Source: Promerops cafer (lineage: Eukaryota; Chordata; Aves; Passeriformes; Nectariniidae). Taken from it: DNA of 64,000 nt. The number at the start of each line of letters is the position of its first letter. Positions within the stretch are counted from its first letter, which is position 1. Made by a program: the position numbers and the translations under genes. This document shows, one piece after another, positions 35,901 to 49,820 of this stretch. The stretch spans positions 872,357 to 936,356 of the forward strand of contig VZSE01009968.1 in NCBI GenBank assembly GCA_013398275.1, written 5' to 3'. Below the pieces are notes generated by a model. The model saw only the letters and a program-made list of their open reading frames with translations. It searched no databases and was not told where the DNA came from.

Positions 35901-38900
35901 CAACTCAATTACTGTCTACCTGAAAATTCTCCCATTAAACTAGGATTGATGGATTTGTCTCCTCCCTTAAACTGGTGAGCAGCCATGGCTTGAACTGCAA
36001 AGAGCTTTCTAGGCTTCATTGTCACACTGGCTGATTTCAGGGTTAGGTTAGGAACATCAGTACACTTACCTGACCCAGGACTATATACCAAAATTAGTGC
36101 CTGTTAACGTTTCAAAAGGACATTATTAATTAATTAATTATGGTGACCAGCACAACTCCACACTGTATTGAGAAAACAAACCAGAAAAGATCACGTGCAA
36201 TAGACTTGCTGAGAAATCCAGTGGCAAATGGAGTTAGTGGATACAAATGAAGGCTGAAGATGAACTGCAGACCACCACGATGCGTTAACATTGTTTCAGA
36301 TCCACCCCTGGCATAAACAACGGCATTCCTAGTTTTGGTACAAGGCAGAAATCCAGTCATCCGGTGGTTACATGGACTATGAATTCATTGAATCACTTTA
36401 CAGCTTTTGTTCTTTGATGGCAGCATTTGCTGGGGATGCTTAATTTGGTTTGTCCAGAATGACAATGAACAGTTGGAGCACATTCTGCATTTCAGGCTCT
36501 TGACACAGTCGATCTTACGCCACGTGTCTGCCTACTGAGAAAGCTTTCAGCAAAACGTTCTGCATAATTAGGGAGGGGAGGATATGCACTCAGAGAACAA
36601 TTCCTGGAAATATTTCTGGCAACGAAAGGTTTGCCTAAGGGTGGATCACCCCATTCCATGGAAAAGCCAAGAAGGGAGCAGTGCAGCAGGTCTGTGAGAT
36701 GGGCAGAGGTTTGGATACCAGCATCCTTGGATGTTTACAGGTTGTCTGGAAACACCTGCTTCTGATCTACCTTCAGTAATTGCTCTCGCTCAGCTTCCTA
36801 GTGGTGCTGATGCTCCCACGTGGTCACACACAACCACCCTTCCTCCCAAAAGGCTCCCCGGGGTCCAAGCACCAGCAGCAGCAATCCTTCTGCTCTTGTG
36901 TCAGATGGCAAGGGCAACCTATGACCCTGAAGGGGGTCCTGCTGTGGGACAAGTATTCTGGGGGTGGAAGATGAGGGGAAAAAAAAGAGGGAATGTTGTT
37001 GGAGGCTTAGGAGAACCCCCAAAATAACATCAACTGTATTAAAAGGACAGCATTTTAAAATATGACATTGTTATACATTTTCAAATTGATTTTTTTTAAA
37101 GGATAAATTATTACACTAGAAACAAGTAGCGATTTCTGTCCCATCAAAATGACTCTCTGGTGTTCCAAAAGTATTTAGATCCGCTTCTGCCCTGCACCTA
37201 TGGATTTAACTTTAACAACTTTTACAAGATTTTTTTTCAAAATAAGGTGTTTGGTTATATTCCAACAGGCAACTGTCAGCAGTAAAATGCCTCCCTGCTC
37301 AGAACAGCTTCCTCAGGTAGTGATTTCCATGTCGTATTTAGCTGAGCTAAGCACGGATTGCTGGGGAAGGACAGCTCAGCTCCAGCTGTGCACTTCCACC
37401 CCCGCCCTGCGCTGGCACTCATTTAGGCTCCAATTCAGTCACACTGGGGAACTGATCTCGCTGAAAACTAAAAAAGTATTTTTAGGTTGTATCCTGATCC
37501 CTCAGTGACTCTTGCTGATAGTAAGCATAACTGAAAGACTGCAGAACTAAGGTGTTCAGCAAACGTATCTGGCATGTTTAAGCATAAGCAGAAAAGCATT
37601 CTTCTGGATATAATACCATGGGCTGCAATTTCCATATAGTAACGCTTTACAAAGTATTTCATGCTATCTTTCAAAGATGTGCATCAGTTTCACTGATTAA
37701 TTTACTAGCATGACAGGTCATTTACTGCCTGGATATATCAATGATGTGGAAGACAACAGGAATTTTAGCAATGAGAATAAGAATGGCAGTGCTGTGGGTG
37801 ACAGTACTTTGTATTTGCTGGCAAGCCCCATGTGAAGAAGTTCAGTTAAAAACCCAGATGAGGAGACACAGAACGACTCCATCAGAAGTGTCTGCTTGGC
37901 TGCACGGTGACAGATGGCAAAGGCTGAATGGTTAATGCCATTTCTCAGCCTACTGGCCTGGCTTGTGCTCCCAAGTGCTTTATACGGTCTCAGGAAACTG
38001 CAGCAAGCGTGTGTGATGATTTGCCACTGAGGCTTACTAAGATCTAGCTACATATTCATGACCTTTAGCCTAGCTGACTGATTTGGAGCTTTATCAAACA
38101 GCTGATTATGTGGCTTTTCCTTTTCCTGCCTATTTTTTTTTTTTTTTTTAAATATAAATATGAATGAATGAATTCTGCATTTTGTATCTCCCTGATTTCC
38201 TAAGAATGCCAGACATTTTCTGGTGAAGGCATTAATTAGCACAGGCTTGTGTGACTGACGTTTTAGTCTATTGGTACTTTAGGTCTCTGCAGATGAAAAT
38301 GCTGTGCTATCATGGGAAATGTGTACTTTAACAGCAAACAGAGTACAACTCTGGTCTCCTTTGGCATGTTTAGGCTGTTGAACACTGCAACAAGAACTGA
38401 TAGCACAGGATATAACTTTAGATATGATTACTATTATCTCTTATACTCACATTCACTACATTTGTAAAGCTCAGTTGGCCTGGTATTCTGAATTTCTGTC
38501 TGGAGTAACCTTTAATTGCAAACACTGGGCAACAGTGATTGGACTCTCTTCATCACAGTTCTTGTAACCAGGAGTTTCTCAGACAGGAATGGAAGATGAA
38601 GTTTTCTTACTTCACACTAGCAAAATTAAAAGCAGAATATAATTTTTGCATAATGCAATGAAATAATATGGAAGGCTATGAGAGGAAATTTTATTCTGCC
38701 TCTAAAATATACATATTAGTTCAACATGATCTCATACAATTTGACAAGAGGATTTTCATTATTAATAAGATGAAATGTAAGGCTTCTAATTAAGCGGAAA
38801 ACAAACCAGTGTAAACTACACTCAGAACACACAAACCTATTAGGTTTTAAATTTAATAATAAATCATTTATCTAAAGCCCAGCTGATTTGTTGCATGATG

Positions 38901-40080
38901 TTACTTGATGAGGGTTTATTTCATTTCTGCAATTTTTCTTCCTTCTGTCCTTACTATTCTCATGCCAAAACAACAGTAAGTTTGGTTTTTGAATCCCTAT
39001 GCTGAAATGCAGCTACTCAATACCATTATCAGGTAACAAAATGCTTTAGCAAGACTCTCATCCATTTGGGAGGCCTAATTTACAAATAAAATGAAATGTC
39101 TAATATGACTAGAACACTAAATTAGAACTGCACTGTTGGACTGAAAAACAAAAATAGTAGAGAAAAAAATGACAAAAAAATAGCCTTTGCCCACAGGAAC
39201 CTTCAGGACCAAGTTAAGTAGTGACTTCCAAAGGATTTTCAATACTATCTAATGTGGAATTTGCCACATGAAGACAATTACTCAGAGAAAACCTTTGATG
39301 GGTAAACTAGTATTTGCTTAGAAGTGATGTAACCTGTCTGAAGCAATTACTGTTTCATAACAAACTAATTACCAACTCTGGGCATTACACATAATTCTGC
39401 TCAGTTACCTGTATGAAACATGGGTGACCACAAGGTACCACACATGCAGCTGAAGCTGCATAGTAGCTCTTTTTTCTGTGATCTTTGAGTAGAAAATGGC
39501 TGCTCATAATTGGTGACCAACAATCAATCAACAGACCCTATTTCACTTATTCTGCCATGTTTTCATAGCTTCACAAATCCTCATTTTAAAGTGAATATTT
39601 TTCACATTATCACCTGTTAACAGATCTTATATAATCTAGAAGAAGACACTCCTGGGTTGCTATTTTTTCTGACAGACAAGGATACCAAAGGTCTTGTGAC
39701 ATCTTCTAGAGAATATGGTCACAAGTGCTCTGTTCAAAGTTTCTCAAACACCAAATATGTAGCTGTCTGCATATGGAATGCCATGTTATTTTTAGCTGTA
39801 CAGCCTTTGGAAAATGCTACCCTTCACAGCAGCAAGTACCATTTTATCTTATTTCCAGGAGTTCCAAGATTTGCACAGATGGTGAAGGTCCAGAGAGTCA
39901 GGATCATACAGCAAAGAAATGCACTCCTCTCTCCATTTTCATCTGGTAAAAGTCACTGGGCCATGCTCCTTTCATCTGCAGAAATGGGAAGAACCAATAA
40001 AAGCTTTTTATACTAAGTGCTCCCACATTTAGGATAGGAAAAAATGCTTTAATTGTTCTAACAATTCCTTTTTCATACAT
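32947..40080. other. Intergenic, no gene seen
   Basis: Mostly AT-rich spacer. It includes an attaattaattaattat run at about 36124-36140, a T18 run at 38132-38149 and a GC-richer patch at 36.79-37.02 kb. There is no coding exon with plausible splice sites and no recognisable transposon. Confidence 0.5.
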
Positions 40081-40152
40081 GTTAGTAGGTATTAAAACAT
40101 ATGAAAATATATTAAAACATATTAAAATATATGTCTGAACATATATTCAGAC
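40081..40152. repeat. AT-rich degenerate tandem (attaaaacatat) with adjoining hairpin
   Basis: Several attaaaacatat/gaaaatat units run from 40090 to 40132. They are followed by gtctgaa-catata-ttcagac, a perfect 7-bp inverted repeat at 40133-40152. Confidence 0.75.
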
Positions 40153-43100
40153 ACCTCCTAAAGCTGAGCTGCCATGAAAGCCCAGATCTTGTTTTCTAAT
40201 AGGTATCACAAAAATCATCAGAGGATAGTACAGTAGATCTAAATTGGGTCACAGTAAAATTATCATTGTTACTTATGGCAAGTGTTCTTTCATGTTTAAA
40301 TCAAACCTCAATTATTTCATCCTATTTGTTCTTTAGAAAGCAGAAGTTAAGCATAAATATGTCAGACGAGATCATTTCTGGGAAATGCATGGGGGACAAA
40401 GAAGCAAAGAACCACAGATGACCCCAGAAGGAAACTGTATAAAGTCAAACAGAACAATCACCTGAGTGTGTCTTTATTTGCCAGTATACACATCATATTT
40501 GTTAGAACATTGTCACACTGGTTAATTTAAAGTTCTCTAAGCAGAAGGTTTATGACATCAACAAAGACTGTGGGGAACAGAAAGGGAATCAGGGAAACTT
40601 AGGAAATTTGTAAACAGAGCCAAAATGTGTGTAAGGGCTAGGATTACCTTGCCAAAATTAAACAAGACATTTTCTTTGATGCAGACAGCAGTTCCAGTGG
40701 TTGACCAAGCGTTACTATCTTCTGAACAGTGAAGTCTGTTTTTGTTTACAAGGTAATGAACTCCAAAGGAAAGTGACAACAACAGGTTTTAAAAGTGATT
40801 TTTTCCTTTTTTTTTCAAATACTTTCCAGCAATTAAATTCACATGCGAAAAGCTGATTTCACGTACAGAAAATACTTTGAAATATCCAAAGTCCTCAAAC
40901 TGACAAAAATACATTTCACAGAGATAGAGTAAACAAAATATACAAATCCACAGCTGCAAAGTTTCAGATATGCAAAATTACTATTTTAATGTTGTGACAG
41001 ATCCAAAGTTTGAAAATACACTATAGCATGTTTCAATCAAACTAACATGGGATTGAAGTTACCTGTGCTGTACAGGTAAATATAACTAAAACCAGCTGGT
41101 GGCATTCTGGCTCTCCCCAGAATAGGAATGGGATGTGTATGCTGAAAGTCCAGGGGTATTTTACAGAAAGAAAACTGACAACATTAAACTGATCTTGCAC
41201 ACTGGAAACCCTTAAGATTAATATACAGCAGCACAAAAATGATAAAAGTAGTTTTTTGCTAGGTAATAAGAAAGAAAACAAAACAACAAGTATCTGACAA
41301 CACTCAACTGGAGATACTGTAGATACAATGTGACACTTAATTATAAATCCCTCCGGGGATTCAGAGTCTGACACACCATGTGCAGATCTGCACATCCACC
41401 ACCAGAGCTCCTGCTTTCACCTGATGTGGACTGAAATGCCATGAAATGTATGTCTTCATCTGGATTATAATGACAGTTTCAAACAAAGTTCTCAGGCTTT
41501 AATAAGCTGCATAAACAGCTGCAAACAGTCATTTGCTCTAATTATGTTACTGTCAAAATATATAAAAAAAAAAAAGGAATTTTTTTAGGGGAATTTTAAT
41601 TACTGCTTATTCAATTTTAAAAAGGAACAAAAAAGAAAAGCAGCTCAAGGAATACTGAAAATCCATGTGAATTCAGTCACAGGTATTAGTTAAGGGCACC
41701 AAGGTTCTGTACAGAAATGAAAGTATGAAAACAAAAACAAATTCAAGAAAGGAAATGAGCACTGATACTTCACCTCTAAAACATTTAGCAAAAATGCCTT
41801 TTTTTTTAGTGCATATAATTAGGAGGATGGTTGATAACACAACTGCAATGTACCCATTTTCTACAATCTTAGACTGATATATAAAAATAATTCTATGACT
41901 TCTGAGACAAACAGGACTTTGAAATATAACTTATTCCCATTAAAACTGTGCTTGGTGTCTTAGATGTTTAAGGCTATACATGCATTGAAATTTAAGGAAT
42001 TTCAGGTTGAAACAGAAGTTGAAAAGTGTGTTATATTACAGAAGTTGTACAATGAAGGGACACTGGTAGGAAACGTACATGTGGTGCAGCATCAGTCTGT
42101 TCCTGTGAGACCAGCATACTCCAGATAATTATTGTACAACATCAGGACTTCAGACACAGGAAAGCCAAATCTGTTCTCAAAGTAGCACACTTCAGATATA
42201 GGTATAACATGGTAAACCAAGCTAATCTAACAGCACTTACTGACTGATATTTTTGTTAGTGATAGGATTTTGATTAAAATGCACCAAACACTTTGCTACT
42301 GATACAACAATGCACATCCAGTCAGAAAAGAGGTATTTGGAATTCTCAGCTGGGAGTCACATTTACAGAAGCCTATTTTATATTTGTTAACAGAGATCCA
42401 TCGTATCATTTTTGTCTTTAAGTAATTGCAAGTCCAAACATTATTTGTCCAAATAATTAGAAACAGGCTTGGTTCTTTGGTTAACACCATGTGACTTACA
42501 TCAGACACAGGAATCAATTAAGAATAAACAGCCATATGAGGAAGTTTATTGGACGGGGGTTGAGGTGGGGGCGAGGAAGGAAAGAGGAAAACTTCAAATT
42601 CAAAGAAATGCATTGTGTTGAACTGAACTGCCCTTTGAAACCTCCTGGACTAGGAATAATCAGTTTAAGACATCTCTTCGGTTGCAGTGACATTGCTTAC
42701 ACACCGTAACTTCAGTTTCTCTACATATTAAGTTTCATACAAAAGAAGGAAGGCACCGAGTGCATCGGTGACGTACAGGCAGTATAAAAGTATGCAAGAA
42801 AATGCTACATACTGTATATTTCATACCTTTTAGAAATGTGGTGAATGTGTGCTATCTCTATGCAATATAATGCTTCACAAATCCAACTCCTTATATCCCA
42901 ATGAAAGAATGAATTAAAATGTGAAACACATTTTAATAATCTTGCTGGTAACAGCACAATTCAATATTTGTATTCACTAAGATCATTTATTAGCTTATAG
43001 TCACCAGAAAACAAGTTCAAAAATCACTGAAGATCAAGGGAACTATAATCTAAAACTATATTTTGGGACAGAGCCAGCAGCCTTTACTCATGACAGATGT

Positions 43101-44177
43101 CCCACTAAGAATGGAGAGGAGGCTCAGTTTTACCACTGTTATTCATGTTAATAGTGCCTTTCTCTGAGACATCCCCAGGAATAGATGGAAGTGCTTACAG
43201 GGAAAGGTCCTACACAGCATGAAAGTCATCTGGTTAAACCAGGACCTGAGTAAAAGGCAGAGGTTCAGGCCCTTAGTCATTATATTAGCACTTTTGATTG
43301 CGTTAACAGTGATATAGCTTGCTCATAGAGCATTTAATTTTACATTGTTAAATCATCTTATATAAAAATAGGTAAGAAAGCTCTGTAAGAAAGTATATAT
43401 ACTATACAAGGAGAAATCTCTCCTTAAAAAAAGCAAATAAAGGGAAAAATTGAATAAAAGGTTTCACTAATTACACTTTGTCATGAAAATCACATTAAAA
43501 ACATTTATCATAAACGAAACAGTACCGAGCACTAATGAACCTTGTGGTTTACTGGAAAGGACAGCAAATTAGCTGTATAGTAAAAAAAGATCATTGCTCT
43601 ATCTCCTTTTTTGTAAATATTCCCTAATACATTCAACTGCTTAGAAATTTTCTTAAAATGTCATAATAAGCCATTTGCAAAATTGACAATCAAAAGTGGT
43701 TCAAAACCCTGCTCCTTGCTTGTACTATGGCCTAGGGATTACATCTCAAAGCTATGATAATGCTTCTAGTTAATTCTGCAAATTCATTCAAATTTACACT
43801 CTGGAAACGAACCAAACATTAAAAAGCAATCCACTTCAGACCCTCAGCATGCAGTCAGTGTCCATGGGGTTTGCAAAACACAGAAAAAAAATTATATTGA
43901 TACACTGGGCAAGACTCTTGTTCTCAGATACAAGAGAGAAAAGGATGACATTAATTACATCCCTGAATGTCCATGAGGTATTCCTTCAGTGGTACAGTAT
44001 TACTGCTTCTGCTCTCCTGAGTAGGACCTTTATGCCAGCTCAACCAGTAGATGCTTCCAAGGACACAAATTAATCCTTCTTGCTAAAAGACAGCTTTGCC
44101 CTTTGTCTGGCCAGAACTGTCTCCTGATCTTCATTCCTACAGGAGCAGTACCACCCACTTTTCCTGACTCCTGGCAC
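40153..44177. other. Intergenic or distal SYT14 3' UTR, no gene seen
   Basis: AT-rich. The G-rich plus-strand string ggacgggggttgaggtgggg (from 42551) stands out. AATAAA hexamers on the minus strand at 42991, 42550 and 40478 leave open a very long SYT14 3' UTR. Confidence 0.4.
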
Positions 44178-44270
44178 ATTCCAGCATAAAGACCACATAT
44201 CTACATCGATCCAGCATAAGCCTGAACAGCAAAACTTGATCCAGCAAAACCTGATCCAGCATGTACCAGG
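44178..44270. repeat. Degenerate repeat of gatccagca
   Basis: gatccagca occurs exactly at 44208-44216, 44238-44246 and 44253-44261, with related ccagcataa, ccagcaaaac and gaacagcaaaac between and before. It looks like a small decayed minisatellite. Confidence 0.75.
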
Positions 44271-46090
44271 CTCATCCATTACTTCAGTCACACCATGTAG
44301 GAACTAAACTTGCCAGCACTAATAATTGTGCCATATTCAGGTAGACATAATATAAGCAGACACTCGTGCATAAGATTTCTGCATAGTCTGCAGAAAGGAA
44401 GAAACCCTGCTTGAATTTAAGGAGGGGCAGTGATAAGTTCTTAAGGCTAAACTAATCCATGTCACTGTAGGCCAGTTGGCACTTGCCCTACTCACCCAAG
44501 GCAAATAAAAAACCATCTACCCTCTGTAAAATACACTGGTTTAGAAGCCACACAATGTCTACAGAGACCAGCACTGCTCTGAATGCATGAACTCCACAAC
44601 TCACATATCACAGTTTGTCTGAGCAGGGCCCTCTGAGGGCCACAAGGTTCAAGACAGGAAGATGAGTCACTGTTGCTGCTACTGCAAGAAGCCATCTCTT
44701 ATTTTAATGCTCTTGCTCTCAGATCACATCTCTTCAATGGGTGTTGGTGATTCACTGACAAGAAAATGCTCCGGTGACTCTTCCCTCAAGAACTACCATC
44801 AGAACAAAGTAGTCTGAAATCCAGCTGTGGTGTACTACAAAATCTAGCAGTTCAGTTAGACACTCAATTAGATTCATGATGGCTCCTTCTAACAATAAAC
44901 ATTGCTGAATGTTCCAGTTAAAACGATCAAGATGTTTAGGGACTGCTTTAACATTTTTAATAATAAGTTCTAAAAATATTTCAAAAGCTGAGGAAAAGAA
45001 GAAAGAAAAATAAGAGATAATGATTAAATAACAAGTTTGTGACAGTATCTGGACGTTTGGTTCTTTGCCTCCATTCATAATGGAAATCATATATGACTGT
45101 GTTGCAGGTGCCAGGCTGTACCATGCCTCTAACCTACCAATCCTATTTCTCTTCACACCTTCAGGGTGAGGTCTGCTCTCCTCTTGAAGCCCGTGGGGTC
45201 CTCTCACTAGCATTAATGGCAGGAAGGCATGCACATCAGTGGGAAAATTAAAAGGATGTTTAAATATTGTTGAGAATTCAGCTTCAGAAGGAAGGCAGTC
45301 TGCATTACAAACAAGAGACAAGGCAAGATTTTAAAGATTGCCATAAACAGGACAGCTTTTTTTCCTCCAGAAAAGTGTCATAAGTAGAGGGTTCAATACA
45401 ACTCTGTGTTCAATGAAAGGGCATTCTGTTAATTTCAGGCTGGAACAGCTCAGGCCAAAAGGCCTCCCCTCAAACCTCATTCCCTGATCTTACCCCAGAC
45501 TTTTTGTTAGAATTAGGATGTGTAAGAGTGATCTGTGCTCAATTCCTACACAAAAATGTCTCCCTCTAAGAAGTTTTCTTCTTCTGGTTCGCTATATTGG
45601 AACTGACAGTTGGCATTTCAGAAATCTTTGGGAGTTGGAGAGGTGACAGAAATTTTGCACCAGTACCTTGAAGTACAGAGTGTCCCTGACCTCTAAGATC
45701 CAGAGACTTAGGTAGCTTTCCAGGCCATGGGGAGTTTGCAGGAGTGAGCCATTGGGGAGAAAAGAGAATAAATCAAGAGCACAAACAAATTTTAGACAAC
45801 AAAAAGAATTGCTCCAAAGGTGTGAAAATGGGAAGGTACTGATGCTGACATTGCATCTGCCATCAAAAGTCATTGCAAAAATTTACAGGTAAAAATATTT
45901 CCAACAGTAAATGCCATAAAATCTTGTTTTCATCTCAAGTATTTTCTAAATTGATAACAATGTTTAGCTCCCACAAAAGCACATAAGTTCATGCCAAGGG
46001 CTCTCCAAATTTCCAAATCTAATTATTAATGAGTTTAGTGGACTTTCATGTCATTTAGAAATTGTGTCATATTTCTCCCACAGTAGAGCT
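44271..46090. other. Intergenic or distal SYT14 3' UTR; one 189-codon minus-strand open frame
   Basis: The interval 45321-44752 on the minus strand is open for 189 codons in fairly AT-rich DNA. It begins at a TTG; the first ATG is further in, near the LMLVRGPHG segment. It has a hydrophobic run but no recognisable domain, Kozak context or splice structure. Probably not a gene. Confidence 0.35.
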
Positions 46091-46345
46091 TACACCTTGC
46101 CTTGCTTCTGCCTTTGCAGTCAGACCTCACCGTGCAGCTACAGCGTGGGCATCTCACATCCTGAGCACGAGGCAGCAGCACGGGGACCAAGCTTTGCATC
46201 TTTCCAGGGCTCCCCTCGTTCCCTATGCCCCCTGGCAGAACGGGAGCAGCAGGATGGCTCTGCTGCCTTCCTGCTCCACGGGCGCGGGAGGCAGCGATGT
46301 CCTGCAGGCGCTGCACAACCTCTCCTCCTTCGGTGCAGTGATTTC
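46091..46345. promoter_or_regulatory. Small GC-rich island in AT-rich surroundings
   Basis: About 250 bp have a sharp rise in GC and CpG (gggcatctcac, cacgaggcagcagcacgggg, cacgggcgcgggaggcagcg, ggcgctgcac), flanked on both sides by AT-rich DNA. Three overlapping open frames of 69-120 codons are a by-product. It may be a decayed processed insertion, an orphan CpG island or a regulatory element. Confidence 0.35.
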
Positions 46346-48083
46346 ATGCTTGGCTGGCCTGCCCTTCACAACCTTGCCCTTAACAGAAAGGATCTGACCA
46401 ACCTTTTCACATTTATAATACTTTAGGACGGCCTATGTGAAATGTTCTAAGCACTAAACCAAACAGATCATATACAGAAAGGATGCAATACTTCCAAGAA
46501 TAGAATCTGTAGGAACGTCACTGTTCTACAATTATTTAAGGCTACACTGACAGGAAACAGATTCAATTCAAGATCTTCAATTTCTACCTGGTTTGCTGGC
46601 ACACAGAAAAGTAATTAATTTGATACATTTTTTCAAGTACTTACTGTACTTCTGAACAAAGGTAAACAACAAAAAGCTATGAAAAAACCACGGCCAACTC
46701 TGGGGAAAATACAAGTGCCTCTAATTTGTTACCAATACTTTGTTCTTCAGCAATTCTGTTCTGTGCTTAAGACATAACTGAATGCACAAAACCACACTGT
46801 GTGTGCAAGCCCTTATGGAGGGTTTAAAAAACCCACAATAGCTGAAGGCAGATCTCAAATACAAAGGTGTAGGTTTGCATAAGCAATGAAAAACAAAACT
46901 GCAGACAAATCAAATAATAAGAACAGATTCTAGGAAGAAAAAACCCAACACGATAGCTACTGGTACTACAGTTAACTCACAAAAATCCCAAGGTGAATCC
47001 AATTATTGGTGTGACTGGTTTTGCATGGCAAATCCATATTCTCCTGTCTAAAAATGAAATATTCATTTCCATTATTTATACATTCAGTTCCTAGCCTTTG
47101 TACAGTATAAATCCAAGTAAATCAATCCTTCTTCTGTGAAGCACAGGCTGGTCCCAGAAAAGTCTTTAGGAACTTAAGACTTGAGGAAAAGTCCTAGAGA
47201 GAGATTCCTCTTCCCAAATGAGCCCAACACAGAGTACCATAAATCTCAGTTGCATCTAAATTAAGACTTCAGTGCCTTGGAAATCTAAATGCTGAAATGC
47301 AAAGCTGAAGCAATGCAACCTACAAACAAAAACCCAAATCATGACACAGTTTAGTTTAGTTTGGTTCTGTAAGAGGTTATTTGCTGCACCTTCCAAACTG
47401 ACTTTTTCGTTTGTTCAGTGATGATGTTAAGTATATTTTCCACTGGAATTACCTGACCCAGTTCTTGCTGTTCGATATTGTACATTATTTTAAATAACAA
47501 AACCTGTACAAAGAGACAACCACCAAGAGACAATTTTCAGTTTTAGGAAAGAGCATCTAAATATCCACAAACAGAATAGATAAAACCACGTCCACATCCA
47601 ATGAAAAACTGCTTTACAACAGCTTCTACATCATTGCTTCTATTATATGGAAAGCTGAAAAGATTGTGAAAATCTGAGCATTTTCCTTATGCATATAAAA
47701 TTAATGCTGATTTTGTATTAAATTCTACACTCAACATCACATTTCTCAAACTGGACTAACAAAAGTGACCGAGAGAGACAACCTGCATTGTATTACTGTA
47801 AGACCATTCCTGTTTAAAGAAAGTTTTTGCATTATTTATATTTAGTAAATAAAGCTTCTGTAAATGAAGCAGCAGCGCAATGAGGAGGTAAAAAACCCAA
47901 AAACCAAAGGCCTGTAATTATGTTTAAATCTTTAAATCAACAAAAACTGAAAGCCTGGCAGCTCTGCAAATCAATCACGCTAAAGACACCAAATAAACCA
48001 AGACGTGGAACTACAAAATCCTTTAAAAAGGACTTAATGAAATTGTTAAATAGTGCGAGAATTTGAGAACCACGTGAAATATC
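46346..48083. other. Intergenic or distal SYT14 3' UTR, no gene seen
   Basis: AT-rich, with no open frame over 60 codons and no recognisable repeat. Confidence 0.45.
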
Positions 48084-49820
48084 TTTATTACAGCATACGC
48101 ACCATCAACAGTCTCACTGTACTTGACTGTCTGTATACCCCAAAGCCAGGATTGTTCAAAGGTATTATAAAGGAATTCAAGAGGAACACATCTGTCCTAA
48201 TGAGAACACTTTAGACTAACACCAATTGTCTCAACAAAATCCAACACTTTACTCTTCTACCCACCAAATGCTACAACAGTCAGTGAAGTCTCATATTAGT
48301 AAGACATCACCATCATTTATAAGAAAAAAGAAATTGCTTGCTTTCTTTACAGGAACAATTAAAAATAAACAAAACTTGTAACTACAAGCAAAAAGAATAT
48401 TTAAATTGGGAAGCTTTTTAAAAATACATTTACTCAGTAATGCATAATTTTAGTAGTATGAATTATATTCAGCAGTCAATAAATTAGTGTGAGTCCTGCT
48501 AAAAGCTTTGGGACAAATAGGAACCTCAGAAGCACTGATATTTCCCCAATTTTGGTGGATGCCATGAGTGTTTATCTGGTGATACTGCAGCTGCTCAACT
48601 GAATCATTAGAAAGCTGTGTTTCCCAACCTGAACAGAAGCAAAGCAAACTTCTATTTTGTGTGTGAAAATTCATTCAATTGCTGGCAAATCACTAGAAAA
48701 ATAACTGACTGATGTTCTCTTCTTCAAGAAGAAAGGTAAAAACTCCTGGTCTGTTTTCTACTTCCAACAAACAGCATACGGTAATGCCTAAAACAGCTCA
48801 CAAGAGACCTGAATGGATACCTGTTTCAAGCAAAGCCATAGTATTTTGCATTCATTCAGAGTAGTTCAACTGCTGCCACTTCCTTCACAGTCTTTCAACC
48901 TAACTTCCAACTGCTGACATTTTAAAGAAACCTGGATCAATTTGTTTAATGAAAATATATTTTAGTAAAGTCGTGCTCTATGAGCTTCCTACATTGGAAT
49001 ACATGAATAGAGGAAGTGCTTTCAACAGAAAGTTACATAGTTTTACAGTACAACCTGTCTAAGGAGTTTTGGAAGGGACCAAACTAATGATCTGGTCTCT
49101 TTGGATTAGGCAGAAGTACAGGCAAGAGGGAAAAACCCAATTTTTGCCATATATAGAGCTCGTTCCTGTCACAGATTGAAGAAACATTAGTTTGATGTCA
49201 AAGTTCACCTGATGCTCAAATGCTAGTATTTTTCAAACCAACTGCATATCAAAAAATGAAAACTTACTTTACCAAGCTCCTGGAAAGAAACTCAGAGCAA
49301 AACAACAGTATATTTCTATTTGCTATATTATTAAGTGTTCTTTCACCAGTGGTTTTTCTTTTTTTTTGCTTTTGCTTTACAGACCATTAACTTTTTCTCA
49401 AAGTGCAAACTATTGACCTTTAATCTGAACGCAGGCAGGTCAGAAGCTACAGTATTAAAGCAATACAAAAGATACACAAGGAGGAGCTTACATTAATTTG
49501 GAGAACCTCACACAAAATGTTTCTGAATTGAAAACCACAAAACAAACCCAAACAAATACAGCATCAGGTGGATGGGGAAGGGACCGCTATCGTATCTGTG
49601 TACAGCAAGGATCCTCTGACACCAAGGAAGTTCATGACACCGATTGAAGATTCTGTATTAAATCCCACCATTTTGCAGGTTGTGCATCCTTTATGATGGA
49701 ATGTTGACCACAATTTCCATTTTTTACTCCCACAACGAATCTGCTGATTGCGACCAGGGACGATCATCTTCCTGGGAGAACAGGCTCCCTTAGAGCCACA
49801 GCTGCACTTTCTACCATCCC
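48084..49820 (-). other. SYT14: SYT14 3' UTR (minimum extent, inferred)
   Basis: After the TAA, the first variant signal on the minus strand is ATTAAA at 49424-49419 (about 400 nt downstream). Another ATTAAA is at 48950-48945, and the first canonical AATAAA is at 48089-48084 (about 1.7 kb downstream). Further AATAAA hexamers occur at 42991-42986, 42550-42545 and 40478-40473, so a much longer UTR is possible. The UTR holds no recognisable coding exon. Confidence 0.4.

Noticed and set aside
36124..36140. attaattaattaattat homeobox-like cluster
   Set aside because: A simple tetranucleotide repeat explains it without a regulatory role.
49021..49120. CR1-like phrase (ggaagggacc...atgatctggtctc)
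   Set aside because: It is too short and isolated to separate from chance; no continuing CR1 motif order follows.
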